Position numbers and translations under genes: made by a program
Notes under the pieces: model-generated
Told to the model about the DNA's origin: nothing
Seen by the model: the letters and a program-made list of their open reading frames with translations, nothing else
Database searches by the model: none
Shown: one piece after another, positions 48,398 to 58,824 of the stretch
Numbering within the stretch: position 1 is the stretch's first letter
Layout of the letters: each line of letters starts with the position of its first letter
NCBI GenBank assembly: GCA_016125455.1
Contig: WGLS01000005.1
Span: 124,001 to 188,000 of the forward strand
Direction of reading: 5' to 3'
Length of the DNA: 64,000 nucleotides
Source: Alphaproteobacteria bacterium
GTDB lineage: Bacteria > Pseudomonadota > Alphaproteobacteria > Caulobacterales > Parvularculaceae

Positions 48398-49297
48398 ATG
48401 AACTCTGTGAGAAATCGACTGGGATTCGGCGTGACCGGTCCGTTGGCCGCCCACTGGTACGCCGATGGCGAAGCGGTCCGGGCCATTGAGGTCGCCATCG
48501 ACAACGGCATCGGCGCCTTCGACGCCGGCCCCTTCTACGGCGGCGGCCTCGGCGAAGCGAGGCTCGGCAAGGCGCTCGCCGGCAAGGGCGACGGCGTCGC
48601 GGTCTTTTCCAAATGCGGGACAATCCGCGAGCGGTTCGGGCGGACCCGCAAGGACTTTTCGGCCGCGGCGATCCGGCGCGACGTCGAGGGCAGTCTTCGG
48701 CGCCTTCGGCGTGAGGCAATTGACGTGCTTTACCTGCATGGCCCGTCAAGGGCGCAGATGGCCCCGGGGCTTGAAGGCCTCGCCAGGCTCAAGGATGAAG
48801 GCAAGATCCGCCGCTGCGGCATTTGCACCGAGACGGCGCTGGCCATGGATGCGGTCAACGCCGGCGCCGAGGCGCTGATGACGCCCTACAATTTCCTGAA
48901 CCGGAAGGCGGCTGCGGCAATTGAGCGGGCGAAGGCCCTTGGGCGCCATGTCGTCGCGATTGCGCCGCTCGCCCAGGGCGTTTACGCGCCGGGATATGCC
49001 GCATTGAGCCGCCCTGCGGATATCTGGAAGCGCCTGCGCAGCGTCCGCCGGACGCCCCGGCTGGCTGCTGCCGCCCAGGAGGTGCGTGCTGCGATGATGG
49101 CGGCGACCGACAGGCGCCCGCTGACCAGCGCGGCGCTCGGCTATGTGCTCGCCAGCGACGCGGTCGACATCGCCGTCTTCACGACGACGCGGCGCGAACG
49201 GATCCCGGAGCTGGTTGCCGCGACGCCCTTGTCGCAGGGCGAATGCGCCGCCCTGGCGGCGATCGCTGGCCAAGTCGGGCTGGAGATCGAAGGCTGA
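48398..49297 (+). CDS. Aldo/keto reductase
   Basis: NRLGFGVTGPLAAHWYADGEAVRAIEVAIDNGIGAFDAGPFYGGGLGEARLGKAL; DVLYLHGPS. Confidence 0.88.
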   Translation: MNSVRNRLGFGVTGPLAAHWYADGEAVRAIEVAIDNGIGAFDAGPFYGGGLGEARLGKALAGKGDGVAVFSKCGTIRERFGRTRKDFSAAAIRRDVEGSLRRLRREAIDVLYLHGPSRAQMAPGLEGLARLKDEGKIRRCGICTETALAMDAVNAGAEALMTPYNFLNRKAAAAIERAKALGRHVVAIAPLAQGVYAPGYAALSRPADIWKRLRSVRRTPRLAAAAQEVRAAMMAATDRRPLTSAALGYVLASDAVDIAVFTTTRRERIPELVAATPLSQGECAALAAIAGQVGLEIEG

Positions 49298-49317
49298 CAG
49301 CGCCGGCGGAGCGAACG

Positions 49318-51288
49318 TCAGATCACGGACCGGACCGCTTCGGCGACGGCGCGTGACGTGATGTCGAAGCGTTCAAACAGCGCCTCGGCCGGCGCGCTGG
49401 CGCCAAATCCCGGCATGCCGACGAATCGGCCCCGCGGGCCGGTGTATTTCTCCCAGCCCATGGCGATGCCCGCCTCAACAGCGACGATCGGCTGGTCGCC
49501 AAGCACCTCTAGGCGGTATTTCTCCGGCTGCTGATCGAACGCCAGCCAGTTCGGCACGGACACGACGCGAACAAAGACGCCGTCGCCGGCGAGGCGCGAC
49601 GCCGCCTCGATAGCCAGGTGCACTTCGGAGCCGCTGGCGAGGATCGTCGCCGAATAGTCGTCACGATCGGCGATGGCGTAGGCCCCGCGCGCCGACAGGT
49701 TCTCCGCCTCTATGTCGGAACGCAGCAGCGGGAGGTTCTGGCGCGACAGCGCCAACGCGCTCGGCCGCGTCGTATCCAGCAGGGCGGCGGCCCAGCACTC
49801 GGCCGTCTCAACCGCGTCCGCCGGGCGCCACACATGCAGGTTCGGTATCGCGCGGAGCGCGGCCAGGTGTTCGACGGGCTGGTGCGTCGGCCCGTCTTCG
49901 CCAAGCCCGATAGAATCGTGAGTCAGGACAAAGATCGACTGGACCCCCATGAGGGCGGCGAGGCGGATCGATGGCCTGCAGTAGTCGGAAAACACGAGAA
50001 ACGTGCCGCCATAGGGCGCGACGCCGCCATGCAGCGCGAGGCCGTTCATCGCCGCGGCCATGCCGTGTTCGCGAATGCCGTAATGTACGTAGCGGCCTTT
50101 TCGATTGGCGTCGTCAAAGACCTCAAGACGCTCCGTCTTCGTATTATTCGATCCCGTGAGGTCAGCCGAGCCGCCGAGCATTTGCGGAATTTCGGCGGTG
50201 AACGCCTCGAGCGCGTGTTGCGAGGCCACTCGCGTCGCCATTGCCTTCGGCGTCTCGCGGATGGCCGACTTGGCGCGGGCAAGGGCCGCGTCGACCCGTT
50301 TTGGGTCGATTGGGGCCATGCGGCGCCTGAACTCTTCGCCCGCGCCTGAGGCCGACAGCCGCGCTTCCCAGGCGCGCCGATGCGACGCGCCCCTGGCGCC
50401 TGCCTCGCGCCAGGCCTCAAGAATGTCGTTGGGCACCTCGAACGGCGCATACGGCCAGTCGAGGTTCCGGCGGGCGGCGGCGATTTCCGCCTGCCCAAGC
50501 GGGCTGCCGTGGGCCTTCGCCGTGCCGGCCTTGGCGTCGGCGCCTTTGCCGATCGTCGTCCGGCAGGCGATAAGGATCGGTCGATCGCTGTCCTGGGCGC
50601 TGTCGATCGCGTTTTCGATCGCCGTCGGATCGTGGCCGTCGATCCGCTGCGCGCGCCAGCCGGACGCCTCGAACCGCGCGAGCTGGTCGGTCGCGTCCGC
50701 CATCGACACCTTGCCGTCGATCGTGATGTCGTTGTCGTCCCACAGGACAATCAGCTTGCCGAGCTTTTGCCGACCGGCGAGCGAGATCGCCTCCTGGCTT
50801 ATGCCTTCCATCAGGCAGCCATCTCCGGCGATCACGTATGTTTTGTGGTCGACGAGTTCGGCTCCGAAAACCGCAGCGAGATGCGCTTCGGCCATGGCGA
50901 ACCCGACGGCGTTTGCGAGACCCTGACCCAGCGGGCCGGTCGTCGTTTCGACGGCCGGCGCATGGCCGAATTCCGGGTGGCCGGCGGTTTTTGCGCCGAG
51001 CTGGCGGAAGTTCTTCAGCTGGTCGATGTCCATGCCGTCGTAGCCGAGAAGATAGGCGAGTGAGTAGATAAGCATCGATCCGTGTCCGGCGGACAGGATG
51101 AACCGGTCGCGATCCGGCCACTCGGGCGCGGTCGCGTCGAATTTCAGGAATTTCGAAAAGAGGACGGTCGCGACGTCGGCCATGCCCATCGGCATGCCGG
51201 GATGGCCCGAGTTAGCCTTTTCCACAGCGTCCATTGAGAGCGCGCGAATGGCGTTCGCCATCCGCAAGGTCGTGTCAAAAGTCATCAA
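49318..51288 (-). CDS. tkt: Transketolase
   Basis: RALSMDAVEKANSGHPGMPMGMADVATVLFSKFL; GDGCLMEGISQEA; THDSIGLGEDGPTHQPVEHLAALRAIPNL. Confidence 0.98.
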   Translation of the reverse strand: MMTFDTTLRMANAIRALSMDAVEKANSGHPGMPMGMADVATVLFSKFLKFDATAPEWPDRDRFILSAGHGSMLIYSLAYLLGYDGMDIDQLKNFRQLGAKTAGHPEFGHAPAVETTTGPLGQGLANAVGFAMAEAHLAAVFGAELVDHKTYVIAGDGCLMEGISQEAISLAGRQKLGKLIVLWDDNDITIDGKVSMADATDQLARFEASGWRAQRIDGHDPTAIENAIDSAQDSDRPILIACRTTIGKGADAKAGTAKAHGSPLGQAEIAAARRNLDWPYAPFEVPNDILEAWREAGARGASHRRAWEARLSASGAGEEFRRRMAPIDPKRVDAALARAKSAIRETPKAMATRVASQHALEAFTAEIPQMLGGSADLTGSNNTKTERLEVFDDANRKGRYVHYGIREHGMAAAMNGLALHGGVAPYGGTFLVFSDYCRPSIRLAALMGVQSIFVLTHDSIGLGEDGPTHQPVEHLAALRAIPNLHVWRPADAVETAECWAAALLDTTRPSALALSRQNLPLLRSDIEAENLSARGAYAIADRDDYSATILASGSEVHLAIEAASRLAGDGVFVRVVSVPNWLAFDQQPEKYRLEVLGDQPIVAVEAGIAMGWEKYTGPRGRFVGMPGFGASAPAEALFERFDITSRAVAEAVRSVI

Positions 51289-51309
51289 TGAATTCCCTGA
51301 TCGACGCGC

Positions 51310-51963
51310 TTAGATGACGGACTGGCCGGTCGAGGCCCAATCCTTCAGGAAGGTTTCAAGACCTTTATCCGTCAACGGATGGCTGGCCAGCGCCTTCAGC
51401 ACGTCCGGCGGCGCCGTCGCGACGTCGGCCCCGATCAGCGCGCACTCGCGGACATGGTTCGCGCTCCTGATGGACGCCGCCAGGATTTCGGTGCGGAAGG
51501 CGTAATTGTTGTAAATCGTGCGGATTTCCTGAATAAGAATCAGCCCGTCGATGTGGATGTCGTCGAGGCGGCCGATGAACGGCGATACGAACGTAGCGCC
51601 GGCCTTGGCGGCCAGAAGCGCCTGATTGGCGCTAAAGCAAAGGGTGACATTGGTCATTACGCCGTCGTCGGTGAGCCGCCGGCAGGCCTTCAGTCCGTCA
51701 ATCGTCAACGGCAGCTTTACGACCACATTCTCCGCGATTTCGGCGAGCCGGCGACCTTCTCGCTCCATCCCGGCGGCGTCCGTCGCCGCGACTTCGGCGC
51801 TGACCGGCCCCGGCATGATCTCGCAGATTGCCGCGATGGTCTGTTTGAAGTCCGCGCCCGATTTCTTGATCAGCGACGGGTTTGTCGTGACCCCGTCGAT
51901 CAGGCCGGTTTCGGCGAGTTCCCGGATTTCGTCGACATTGGCCGTGTCAGCGAAAAATTTCAT
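51310..51963 (-). CDS. tal: Transaldolase / fructose-6-phosphate aldolase family
   Basis: [75 protein letters not shown]. Confidence 0.97.
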   Translation of the reverse strand: MKFFADTANVDEIRELAETGLIDGVTTNPSLIKKSGADFKQTIAAICEIMPGPVSAEVAATDAAGMEREGRRLAEIAENVVVKLPLTIDGLKACRRLTDDGVMTNVTLCFSANQALLAAKAGATFVSPFIGRLDDIHIDGLILIQEIRTIYNNYAFRTEILAASIRSANHVRECALIGADVATAPPDVLKALASHPLTDKGLETFLKDWASTGQSVI

Positions 51964-52151
51964 GTGACCATTCCATCCTTTTGGCCGCCTCTATGCCTTA
52001 TTGAGGATTTAGGCGCCATAGTCCGGGAGCGAAACCATTTTGCGGTTGCTTGTGACAGCCGTGCGAGGACCTCAGGCCGGCATTGACGCGGCGCCACGAA
52101 TTCGCCAGCGATTGTCGGGCGTTGGCGTATTGGCAGGCGGAGATTGGCGAG

Positions 52152-53978
52152 ATGTGCGGCATCGTCGGAATACTCGGAAAGGGCGACGTCGCGCCGATCG
52201 TGATGTCGCGTCTGAAGGCGCTGGAGTATCGTGGCTATGATTCCGCCGGCGTCGCGACCGTTTGCGCCGATGGCATCGATCTCCGGCGCGCGGCTGGCAA
52301 GCTCTGCAATCTCTCTGCGTTGCTCGACAATGACCCCCTGCGCGGCGCGAGCGCCATAGGGCACACGCGTTGGGCGACCCACGGGGCGGCAACGGAAGGG
52401 AACGCCCATCCCCATTCCACCGGCCGTGTCGCCGTCGTTCACAATGGCATTATCGAGAACCACTACGAACTGCGCGATGAACTCGAGCGGGAGGGGATCG
52501 TCTTCACGTCCGAGACCGACACCGAGACGGTCGTTCGGTATGTCGACTGGGCGATGTCGACGGGCGGGCGCAACGCCGTTGAAGCGGTGCGCGACTGTCT
52601 TGCGCGGATCAGGGGCGCGTTCGCGCTGGCGTTCCTGTTCGCCGGCGACGACGACCTGATGATCGTCGCGCGTCAGGGAAGTCCGCTCGTCATCGGGCGC
52701 GGCGACGGCGAAATGTATGCCGGGTCCGACGCCTATGCGCTCGCCGGTCTCACCAATCGCGTGACCTATCTCGAGGACGGCGACATGGCGGTCCTTACCC
52801 GGACGGCATTTACCGTCTTCGATCATGCAGGCAAGCCGCAGCCTCGCGAGGAACGCATCTCCGCCGCCGCGGAAACTGTCGTCGACAAGGGCGGGCACAA
52901 GCACTTCATGGCGAAGGAGATTCACGAGCAGCCCTATGTCATCGGACATACGTTGACCCGGTACCTCGACCCGCTCGCCATGCGATCGGCGATTGAAGCC
53001 GTCGAATTCCCTTTCGCGGAGCTCAGCCGCCTGACGATCTCGGCCTGCGGCACGGCATTCTACGCCGGCGCCATTGCCAGTTACTGGTTCGAGAGCTGGG
53101 CCCGACTGCCGGTCCAGATCGATATCGCATCGGAGCTAAGGTACCGGGATGCGCCGTACGCAGCGGGCGGCGGCGCGATTTTCATATCCCAGTCGGGCGA
53201 GACCGCAGACACGCTTGCCGCGCTTGTCAATGCGAGGGCGCACGACCAGCGAACGGCCGCCATCGTGAACGTGCCGGAATCTACCATCGCTCGCACGGCG
53301 GACGTCCTTTTCCCAACGGCGGCGGGACCGGAAATCAGCGTCGCCTCGACGAAGGCGTTCACTTGCCAGCTGGCGGTGCTGGCGTGTCTTGCCCTATCAG
53401 CCGGCCGCCAGCGCGGGGTCCTGTCCGCCGACGCCGAGCGCGCGATCGTCAGCGACCTGCTGGCGATCCCGCGGCTCGCCGCAAGCGCGTTGCGCCTCGC
53501 CGAACGGATCGAGGAAGCGACGCGGCGCATCGCCAAGGCGCGGGACGTGTTGTTCATCGGACGGGGCGTTTCCTATCCGCTGGCCATGGAAGGCGCCCTG
53601 AAGCTGAAGGAAATCAGCTATATTCATGCCGAGGGTTACGCGGCGGGCGAGTTGAAACACGGGCCTATCGCGCTGATCGACGAACACACGCCTGTCATCG
53701 CGCTGGCGCCAAGCGACCGGCACTTCGAGAAAACCCTATCGAACGTTCAGGAAATCGTCGCGCGCGGCGCAAAGGTCGTGCTGATCGTCGATGAGCGCGG
53801 CGTCGGGGCGGCGTCAAAGATCGCCGCCGACATCATCGAAACGCCCTACACGAACGAACTCCTGTCGCCGTTCGTCAATGTCATCCCTATGCAGTTGCTC
53901 GCCTATCACACGGCGATCGCCAAGGGCACCGACGTCGACCAGCCGCGCAATCTCGCAAAGTCGGTTACGGTCGAATAG
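52152..53978 (+). CDS. glmS: Glutamine-fructose-6-phosphate aminotransferase (isomerizing)
   Basis: MCGIVGILGKGDVAPIVMSRLKALEYRGYDSAGVAT; HTRWATHGAATEGNAHPH; AEGYAAGELKHGPIALID; terminal KSVTVE. Confidence 0.98.
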   Translation: MCGIVGILGKGDVAPIVMSRLKALEYRGYDSAGVATVCADGIDLRRAAGKLCNLSALLDNDPLRGASAIGHTRWATHGAATEGNAHPHSTGRVAVVHNGIIENHYELRDELEREGIVFTSETDTETVVRYVDWAMSTGGRNAVEAVRDCLARIRGAFALAFLFAGDDDLMIVARQGSPLVIGRGDGEMYAGSDAYALAGLTNRVTYLEDGDMAVLTRTAFTVFDHAGKPQPREERISAAAETVVDKGGHKHFMAKEIHEQPYVIGHTLTRYLDPLAMRSAIEAVEFPFAELSRLTISACGTAFYAGAIASYWFESWARLPVQIDIASELRYRDAPYAAGGGAIFISQSGETADTLAALVNARAHDQRTAAIVNVPESTIARTADVLFPTAAGPEISVASTKAFTCQLAVLACLALSAGRQRGVLSADAERAIVSDLLAIPRLAASALRLAERIEEATRRIAKARDVLFIGRGVSYPLAMEGALKLKEISYIHAEGYAAGELKHGPIALIDEHTPVIALAPSDRHFEKTLSNVQEIVARGAKVVLIVDERGVGAASKIAADIIETPYTNELLSPFVNVIPMQLLAYHTAIAKGTDVDQPRNLAKSVTVE

Positions 53979-55086
53979 ACGCGACTGCCGGCGAGAACGC
54001 CGCCGCCTCGCGGCCGGCGAGGATGTCGGCGATTCGCGCCGCGGCCCTGCCGTCGCCAAACGGGTTTTGCCGCGTTCGTCGGCTGGCGACGCCGGCGAGC
54101 ATGTCCGTCGCCCGCGCGTAGATGCGATCGGGATCAGCGCCGACAAGTTCGCAATGACCCGGCGACAGCGCTTCGGGCCTTTCGGTGCTGTCGCGCAGCA
54201 CCAGCGTCGGCGCGCCAATGGTCGGCGTCTCTTCCTGGATGCCGCCGGAATCCGTCAGGATCAGCGCCGCGCGCTTCATCAATGCGACCATTTCCGGGTA
54301 CGGAACGGGTTCGATCAGGCTGACATTGGGCCGCGCCGTCAGTTTCTCGAACGCCGGTTCGCGGACCTTCGGGTTCAAATGCACGGGGTAGACGAAATCA
54401 ATATCCGGGTTTTCAGCCGCGAGCCGCGCGATGACGCTGAACACGGCCTCGAAATTCGAGCCTAGGTTTTCGCGCCTGTGGCCGGTGATCAGGACCATCC
54501 GACTTCGCGACAGCGGGGTTTGAGGATCGCCGACGCGCGCGAGGGTCGCGACCAGAGCGTCCACCACAGTATTGCCGACGACATGCAACTCGCCGCCGAC
54601 GGCTTCCGCACGCAACGCCTCGGCGGCATGGCTCGTAGGACAGAAATGCCAGCGCGCGACGCGGCTCGCCATCTGACGAAAACCTTCTTCCGGGAACGGG
54701 CGGGCGAGATCATGAGTCCGAAGGCCCGCCTCAACGTGCCCAAAGGGAACTTCGGCATTGAACGCGGCGATGGCGGCGGCAAGGACGGTTGTCGTGTCGC
54801 CCTGCGCGAGGACGATGTCCGGACGCTCGGTCCCGATCAGCGTCGCGATCCCTGCAATCGCGGCCGACGCCACCCCCGACAGCGACTGGCCCGGCCGCAT
54901 CAGGCGCAGGTCATGGTCGGGCGTCATCCCGAACCAGTCGAGAACCTGATCAAGCATCTCCCGATGCTGGCCGGTCGAAACGAGCACCGGCTCAAATGCC
55001 GCATCGGCGCGAAGGGCGGCATGCACCGGGGCCATTTTGATGGCTTCAGGGCGTGTGCCGACGATAATGAAAACCCGTATTGCCAT
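53965..55086 (-). CDS. wecB: UDP-N-acetylglucosamine 2-epimerase (non-hydrolyzing)
   Basis: IRVFIIVGTRPEAIKMAPVHAALR; STGQHREMLDQVLDWFGM; ILTDSGGIQEETPTIGAPTLVLRDSTERPEAL. Confidence 0.97.
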   Translation of the reverse strand: MAIRVFIIVGTRPEAIKMAPVHAALRADAAFEPVLVSTGQHREMLDQVLDWFGMTPDHDLRLMRPGQSLSGVASAAIAGIATLIGTERPDIVLAQGDTTTVLAAAIAAFNAEVPFGHVEAGLRTHDLARPFPEEGFRQMASRVARWHFCPTSHAAEALRAEAVGGELHVVGNTVVDALVATLARVGDPQTPLSRSRMVLITGHRRENLGSNFEAVFSVIARLAAENPDIDFVYPVHLNPKVREPAFEKLTARPNVSLIEPVPYPEMVALMKRAALILTDSGGIQEETPTIGAPTLVLRDSTERPEALSPGHCELVGADPDRIYARATDMLAGVASRRTRQNPFGDGRAAARIADILAGREAAAFSPAVASIRP

Positions 55087-55168
55087 GGTCCGGCTTCAGC
55101 CTCGGTCAGCGCGCGCCGGCGAGCCTATGCCGCTTCGGCGGAAATGCGAACGCCGATTGGCTCCCGGC

Positions 55169-57499
55169 TCAGGACTGTACCTTGACGTAGGCGCCGGGCG
55201 CATCCTCGATCGGCGCAAGGTCGCCATCACCGGGCGTTCGCGCCCCGGTGCGGCCAGGGCTGACGTCGTCGAGCCAGTCCATCCAGTAACGCCACCATGA
55301 TCCGGGACGCCGTTCGGCGTCCGCTTTCCACTCGTCGAGCGTGGCCGGCAGCGCTCGGCTCACGCTGTGGTGATACTTGTTCTTATCAGGATGATTGATC
55401 ACGCCCGCGATGTGTCCCGAGCCCGCCAGCATATAGACGATCTTTCCCTTGGCCGCGCCATCGGCGAACAGGCGCGCCGTGTTGTATACAGACTGATGGG
55501 GCGCGATGTGGTCGGTCTCGCCTGCCTGGAAAAACATCGGGATGGCGACCTTCTGCAGGTCGAGCCGTTCGCCATTGATGACGAGTTCGCCCTTGGCCAG
55601 CGCGTTCTTCTGGTAGAATTCCCGCAAATAATAGAGATGGACGTTCTTCGGCATGCGCGTCGAATCGGAGTTCCAGAACAACAGGTCGAAGCGCGCCGGG
55701 TCCTTGCCCATCATGTAGTTGTCGATGACGAACTGCCAGATCAGGTCGTTGGAGCGCAGCATGTTGAACGTGGTGGCCATCGCACGTCCTTCGAGCACGC
55801 CGCCTGCGGCGTCCATCTGTCGTTCGATGGAATCGAGCTGCGCGTCGTCGACGAACAGGAGCAGGTCGCCCGCCGCGGAAAAATCCGCCTGAGCGGTCAG
55901 GAACGTGGCCGTCCTGATCCGATCGTCGCCCTTGCGCGCCATGACGCCGAGCGCCGTCGCCAGCATTGTGCCGCCGATGCAATAGCCAATGGCGTCGACG
56001 TCGCGCTCGCCGGTCGCCTTGCCGACTGCCGTAAGCGCCTCGAAGCACCCCTGTTCGATATAGTCCTCGAAGGTCTTGTGGGCGAGCTCCGGTCCGGGGT
56101 TTACCCAAGAGACGACGAAGACCGTGCGGCCCTGGTCGACCATCCATTTGATAAAAGAATTCGACGGTTGCAGGTCGAGGATGTAGAACTTGTTGATCCA
56201 CGGCGGAAAGATCAGGAGAGGGCGCCTGGCGACTTTCTCCGTTGTCGGATCATACTGGATGAGCTGCATGATCTCGTTCTGGAAGACGACTTTTCCAGGC
56301 GTCGTTGCGATGTTCTCGCCGAGCTTGAAATAATCGAGATCCGCCTGGCGAATCGCCAGGTCGCCATGGCCGCGATCGATGTCCTCGAGGAAGTTCCTGA
56401 TGCCCTTCATCAGGTTTTCGCCGCGGCTTTCGATTGTCGCTTCGACCACCTCGGGGTTCAGCATCGGGAAATTCGTCGGCGCCAGCGCGTCGACGAACTG
56501 GCGCGTGAAAAACTCCGCGCGCTTCTTTTCGTGCTCGTCGCTGATGTCGAGCTGTTCGACGGTCGACGTCAGCCATTTTGACGTAATGAGATAGGACTGC
56601 TTGATAAAGTCCAGGACGTAATTCTCCGACCACGCCTTATGTCGAAAGCGTTTGTCGCCGCTGGCGGGTTCGATCGCCGGCCGCGGCGGTTCGCCGGAAA
56701 AGCGTCGCGTCGTGTTCGCGATCAGCTTTGCATAGTCGCCCCATAGTTCGAACTGGCGTTGCAGGACGGTCGCGGGGTCCGAGGCGAAGCCTTCGAGCAT
56801 TTCCTTGTAGGCTTCGCCGATATTCAGAGGGTCAGCCGGGCGCCGGCCCTGGGCGAGTTCGATGATTTCACGGTTCTTGCCGAAAAACTCCGCAATCACG
56901 TCCTGACTCTTGCCCGACACGTCCGCGAGGTACGAAGCAAGCGCGTCGAAGTCCTCGATAATGCTCTCATGCTTGTCGCTGTCTGGCGCAGGCGCTACGG
57001 CGTGGCGTCTTGCGTCGCCGAATGACGATGTCGGGGCGGTCGCTTTTTTACTCGCGATCCCGGCGCCGGCATGTCTTGCAGCGACTGCCGTTGCGGCGGA
57101 CGAAGGCGCGCGCGACGTTCTTTTCGACGCTTTCGCCTCGCTTGCGTTAGCCTTCTTCGCGGCAGTTTTCCTTACCTTGACCTTCTTGGCCGCACGCTTC
57201 GTGGTTGGCGCCTTCGTCGCTGCGGGCTTTTTGGGCGATGGCGTTTGTGGCGTCTCGTCAGACGTCTTGCTTGTCATTTTCGCTTTCGTCGATTTTGCCG
57301 ATGCCTTTGCTGCCGATGCCTTTGCGGGCTGGCGTGCCGGGTTGCCGATGGATGGGGCGGCGCGCGACCTCTTTGGCGACTTGGCCGGTCCCTTCGGCGC
57401 GGGCGGGCCATTCGCTGGCGCGGCTGGCCCATCCGCCGCGTCGCTGGTCTTGCTCGTGCGCTTCGTCCGCGCGGGCGTTGCATCTTCCGCTTGCGTCAT
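55169..57499 (-). CDS. phaC: Class I poly(R)-hydroxyalkanoic acid synthase with Lys/Ala-rich N-terminal extension
   Basis: Core FNMLRSNDLIWQFVIDNYMMGKDPARFDLLFWNSDSTRMP, GYCIGGT lipase-like box; N-term repeats of KKP/AAKK/KASAK. Confidence 0.95.
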   Translation of the reverse strand: MTQAEDATPARTKRTSKTSDAADGPAAPANGPPAPKGPAKSPKRSRAAPSIGNPARQPAKASAAKASAKSTKAKMTSKTSDETPQTPSPKKPAATKAPTTKRAAKKVKVRKTAAKKANASEAKASKRTSRAPSSAATAVAARHAGAGIASKKATAPTSSFGDARRHAVAPAPDSDKHESIIEDFDALASYLADVSGKSQDVIAEFFGKNREIIELAQGRRPADPLNIGEAYKEMLEGFASDPATVLQRQFELWGDYAKLIANTTRRFSGEPPRPAIEPASGDKRFRHKAWSENYVLDFIKQSYLITSKWLTSTVEQLDISDEHEKKRAEFFTRQFVDALAPTNFPMLNPEVVEATIESRGENLMKGIRNFLEDIDRGHGDLAIRQADLDYFKLGENIATTPGKVVFQNEIMQLIQYDPTTEKVARRPLLIFPPWINKFYILDLQPSNSFIKWMVDQGRTVFVVSWVNPGPELAHKTFEDYIEQGCFEALTAVGKATGERDVDAIGYCIGGTMLATALGVMARKGDDRIRTATFLTAQADFSAAGDLLLFVDDAQLDSIERQMDAAGGVLEGRAMATTFNMLRSNDLIWQFVIDNYMMGKDPARFDLLFWNSDSTRMPKNVHLYYLREFYQKNALAKGELVINGERLDLQKVAIPMFFQAGETDHIAPHQSVYNTARLFADGAAKGKIVYMLAGSGHIAGVINHPDKNKYHHSVSRALPATLDEWKADAERRPGSWWRYWMDWLDDVSPGRTGARTPGDGDLAPIEDAPGAYVKVQS

Positions 57500-57550
57500 G
57501 TTGTCGATCGCTGGTCAATTGGCTTCGATCAGACTATAGGGCCGCCCTAC

Positions 57551-57895
57551 ATGCGTGCAAAACCATTTATCTTCGCCGCGCTCGTGGTCGTTGCTTCCGC
57601 TGGCTGCGCAAACGCCCAGCGATTCCTGCCGGGCGGCATCATCAAGGTTCGCGACCTCGAGAAGGGCCGTCCCATCAACCAGGATGTCGTCGAAGATATC
57701 ACGAGCAGCGAAAGGTCAGCGCGCAAGGCGTCGTTTCCCCTCCTTCGTGAACAGCCCGCAACGCCTCCAACGGCGAAGGCGGCGTCGGTGGTAAGGGCTG
57801 AGACATCGGATCTCATGACGGAAAAAGCCCGCCTCGAACGGGCCATCGGGGCCGATCGGGAAGCCGCGATCGCAGAACGTCGCGCCGACGATTAA
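57551..57895 (+). CDS. Small secreted or lipoprotein-like hypothetical protein
   Basis: MRAKPFIFAALVVVASAGCANAQR signal sequence; 114 aa; divergent from phaC with 51 bp between start codons. Confidence 0.55.
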   Translation: MRAKPFIFAALVVVASAGCANAQRFLPGGIIKVRDLEKGRPINQDVVEDITSSERSARKASFPLLREQPATPPTAKAASVVRAETSDLMTEKARLERAIGADREAAIAERRADD

Positions 57896-57985
57896 TCAGC
57901 GTGCGAAAAGGCGATCAGGCAATTTACCAAAAAATAAGAGTTCCGAATGGAATGCTGACGGCGACGCAAGACACGGAGCGCCGGC

Positions 57986-58705
57986 ATGTCCCGGATAATC
58001 AAGCTTGTTGCATGCGCCTCGATAGCGTTTGCCACCTTCATCGGCGGCGCTCTTGCCGAAACAGGCAGCAATGAGCGCCTCGCGGACGACGATCTGAAGC
58101 GGATCCGGGTCGCGGCCGACGCGCGCAGGAGCCGCAGCGCACAGGCTGGCGGCGGCTGGTCCCAGGCGCAAAGTGGCAGGCGGTCCCGATCGATCTATGA
58201 GGGCTTCGGCAATGCGGTCTTTGCGCGTGCCGGCGTCGCCTTTGCGGCGGACGAGTCGAACGCCGATCGCGACGCCTTCGGGGTCTCCGGGACGCTGGGC
58301 TACAGACGGGGCATCGCCCGCAAGGGCCGCAGCGTCTTCTGGATCGAGCCGGCGGCGGTGTATTTCAGCGACTCCCAGACGACGAACGTTGGCGCGGCGT
58401 CATTCGAGACGACTTTCTCCGGGACCGGCGCGCTCCTCTCGCTTGGCTATGCCTACGATCTGGGGCGGATTTCGCCCTTTGCGACCGCCGGCGCAGGCGC
58501 TCTCAAGATCGAAACGGAAGTCGATGACGGTTTTTCCGAGGTCTCAACCGGCGAAATGAGCGTCGGATATGCAGGCGTCGCCGGGGTGCAGGCGCGCCTC
58601 TTCGACGATCTCGCGCTTGAGGCCGCCTATCGCTACCTCGGCTCGGTGCGCACAGACATCATCGGCATACATTCCCTTGAGGTCGGCGTGTCCTATCGCT
58701 TCTAG
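57986..58705 (+). CDS. Outer membrane beta-barrel protein (OmpW/OmpA-barrel-like)
   Basis: Signal peptide MSRIIKLVACASIAFATFIGGALA; alternating strands; C-terminal LEVGVSYRF. Confidence 0.85.
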   Translation: MSRIIKLVACASIAFATFIGGALAETGSNERLADDDLKRIRVAADARRSRSAQAGGGWSQAQSGRRSRSIYEGFGNAVFARAGVAFAADESNADRDAFGVSGTLGYRRGIARKGRSVFWIEPAAVYFSDSQTTNVGAASFETTFSGTGALLSLGYAYDLGRISPFATAGAGALKIETEVDDGFSEVSTGEMSVGYAGVAGVQARLFDDLALEAAYRYLGSVRTDIIGIHSLEVGVSYRF

Positions 58706-58824
58706 TTAAAACAGGTTCCGCGCTGGACGGGCGGGCGAAGCTCGGGCAAGACCTCGCGGGTCCGGGCCCGGCGCGTCAGCGCCCAGCAGGCGGTCCGGGC
58801 GTTTTGACCAGCTCGGAGCGCATC

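Noticed and set aside
57071-57550. Arg/Cys/Leu-rich plus-strand frame upstream of the small secreted protein
   Set aside because: Antisense to the basic tail of PhaC; composition is the mirror of AAG/GCC codons.
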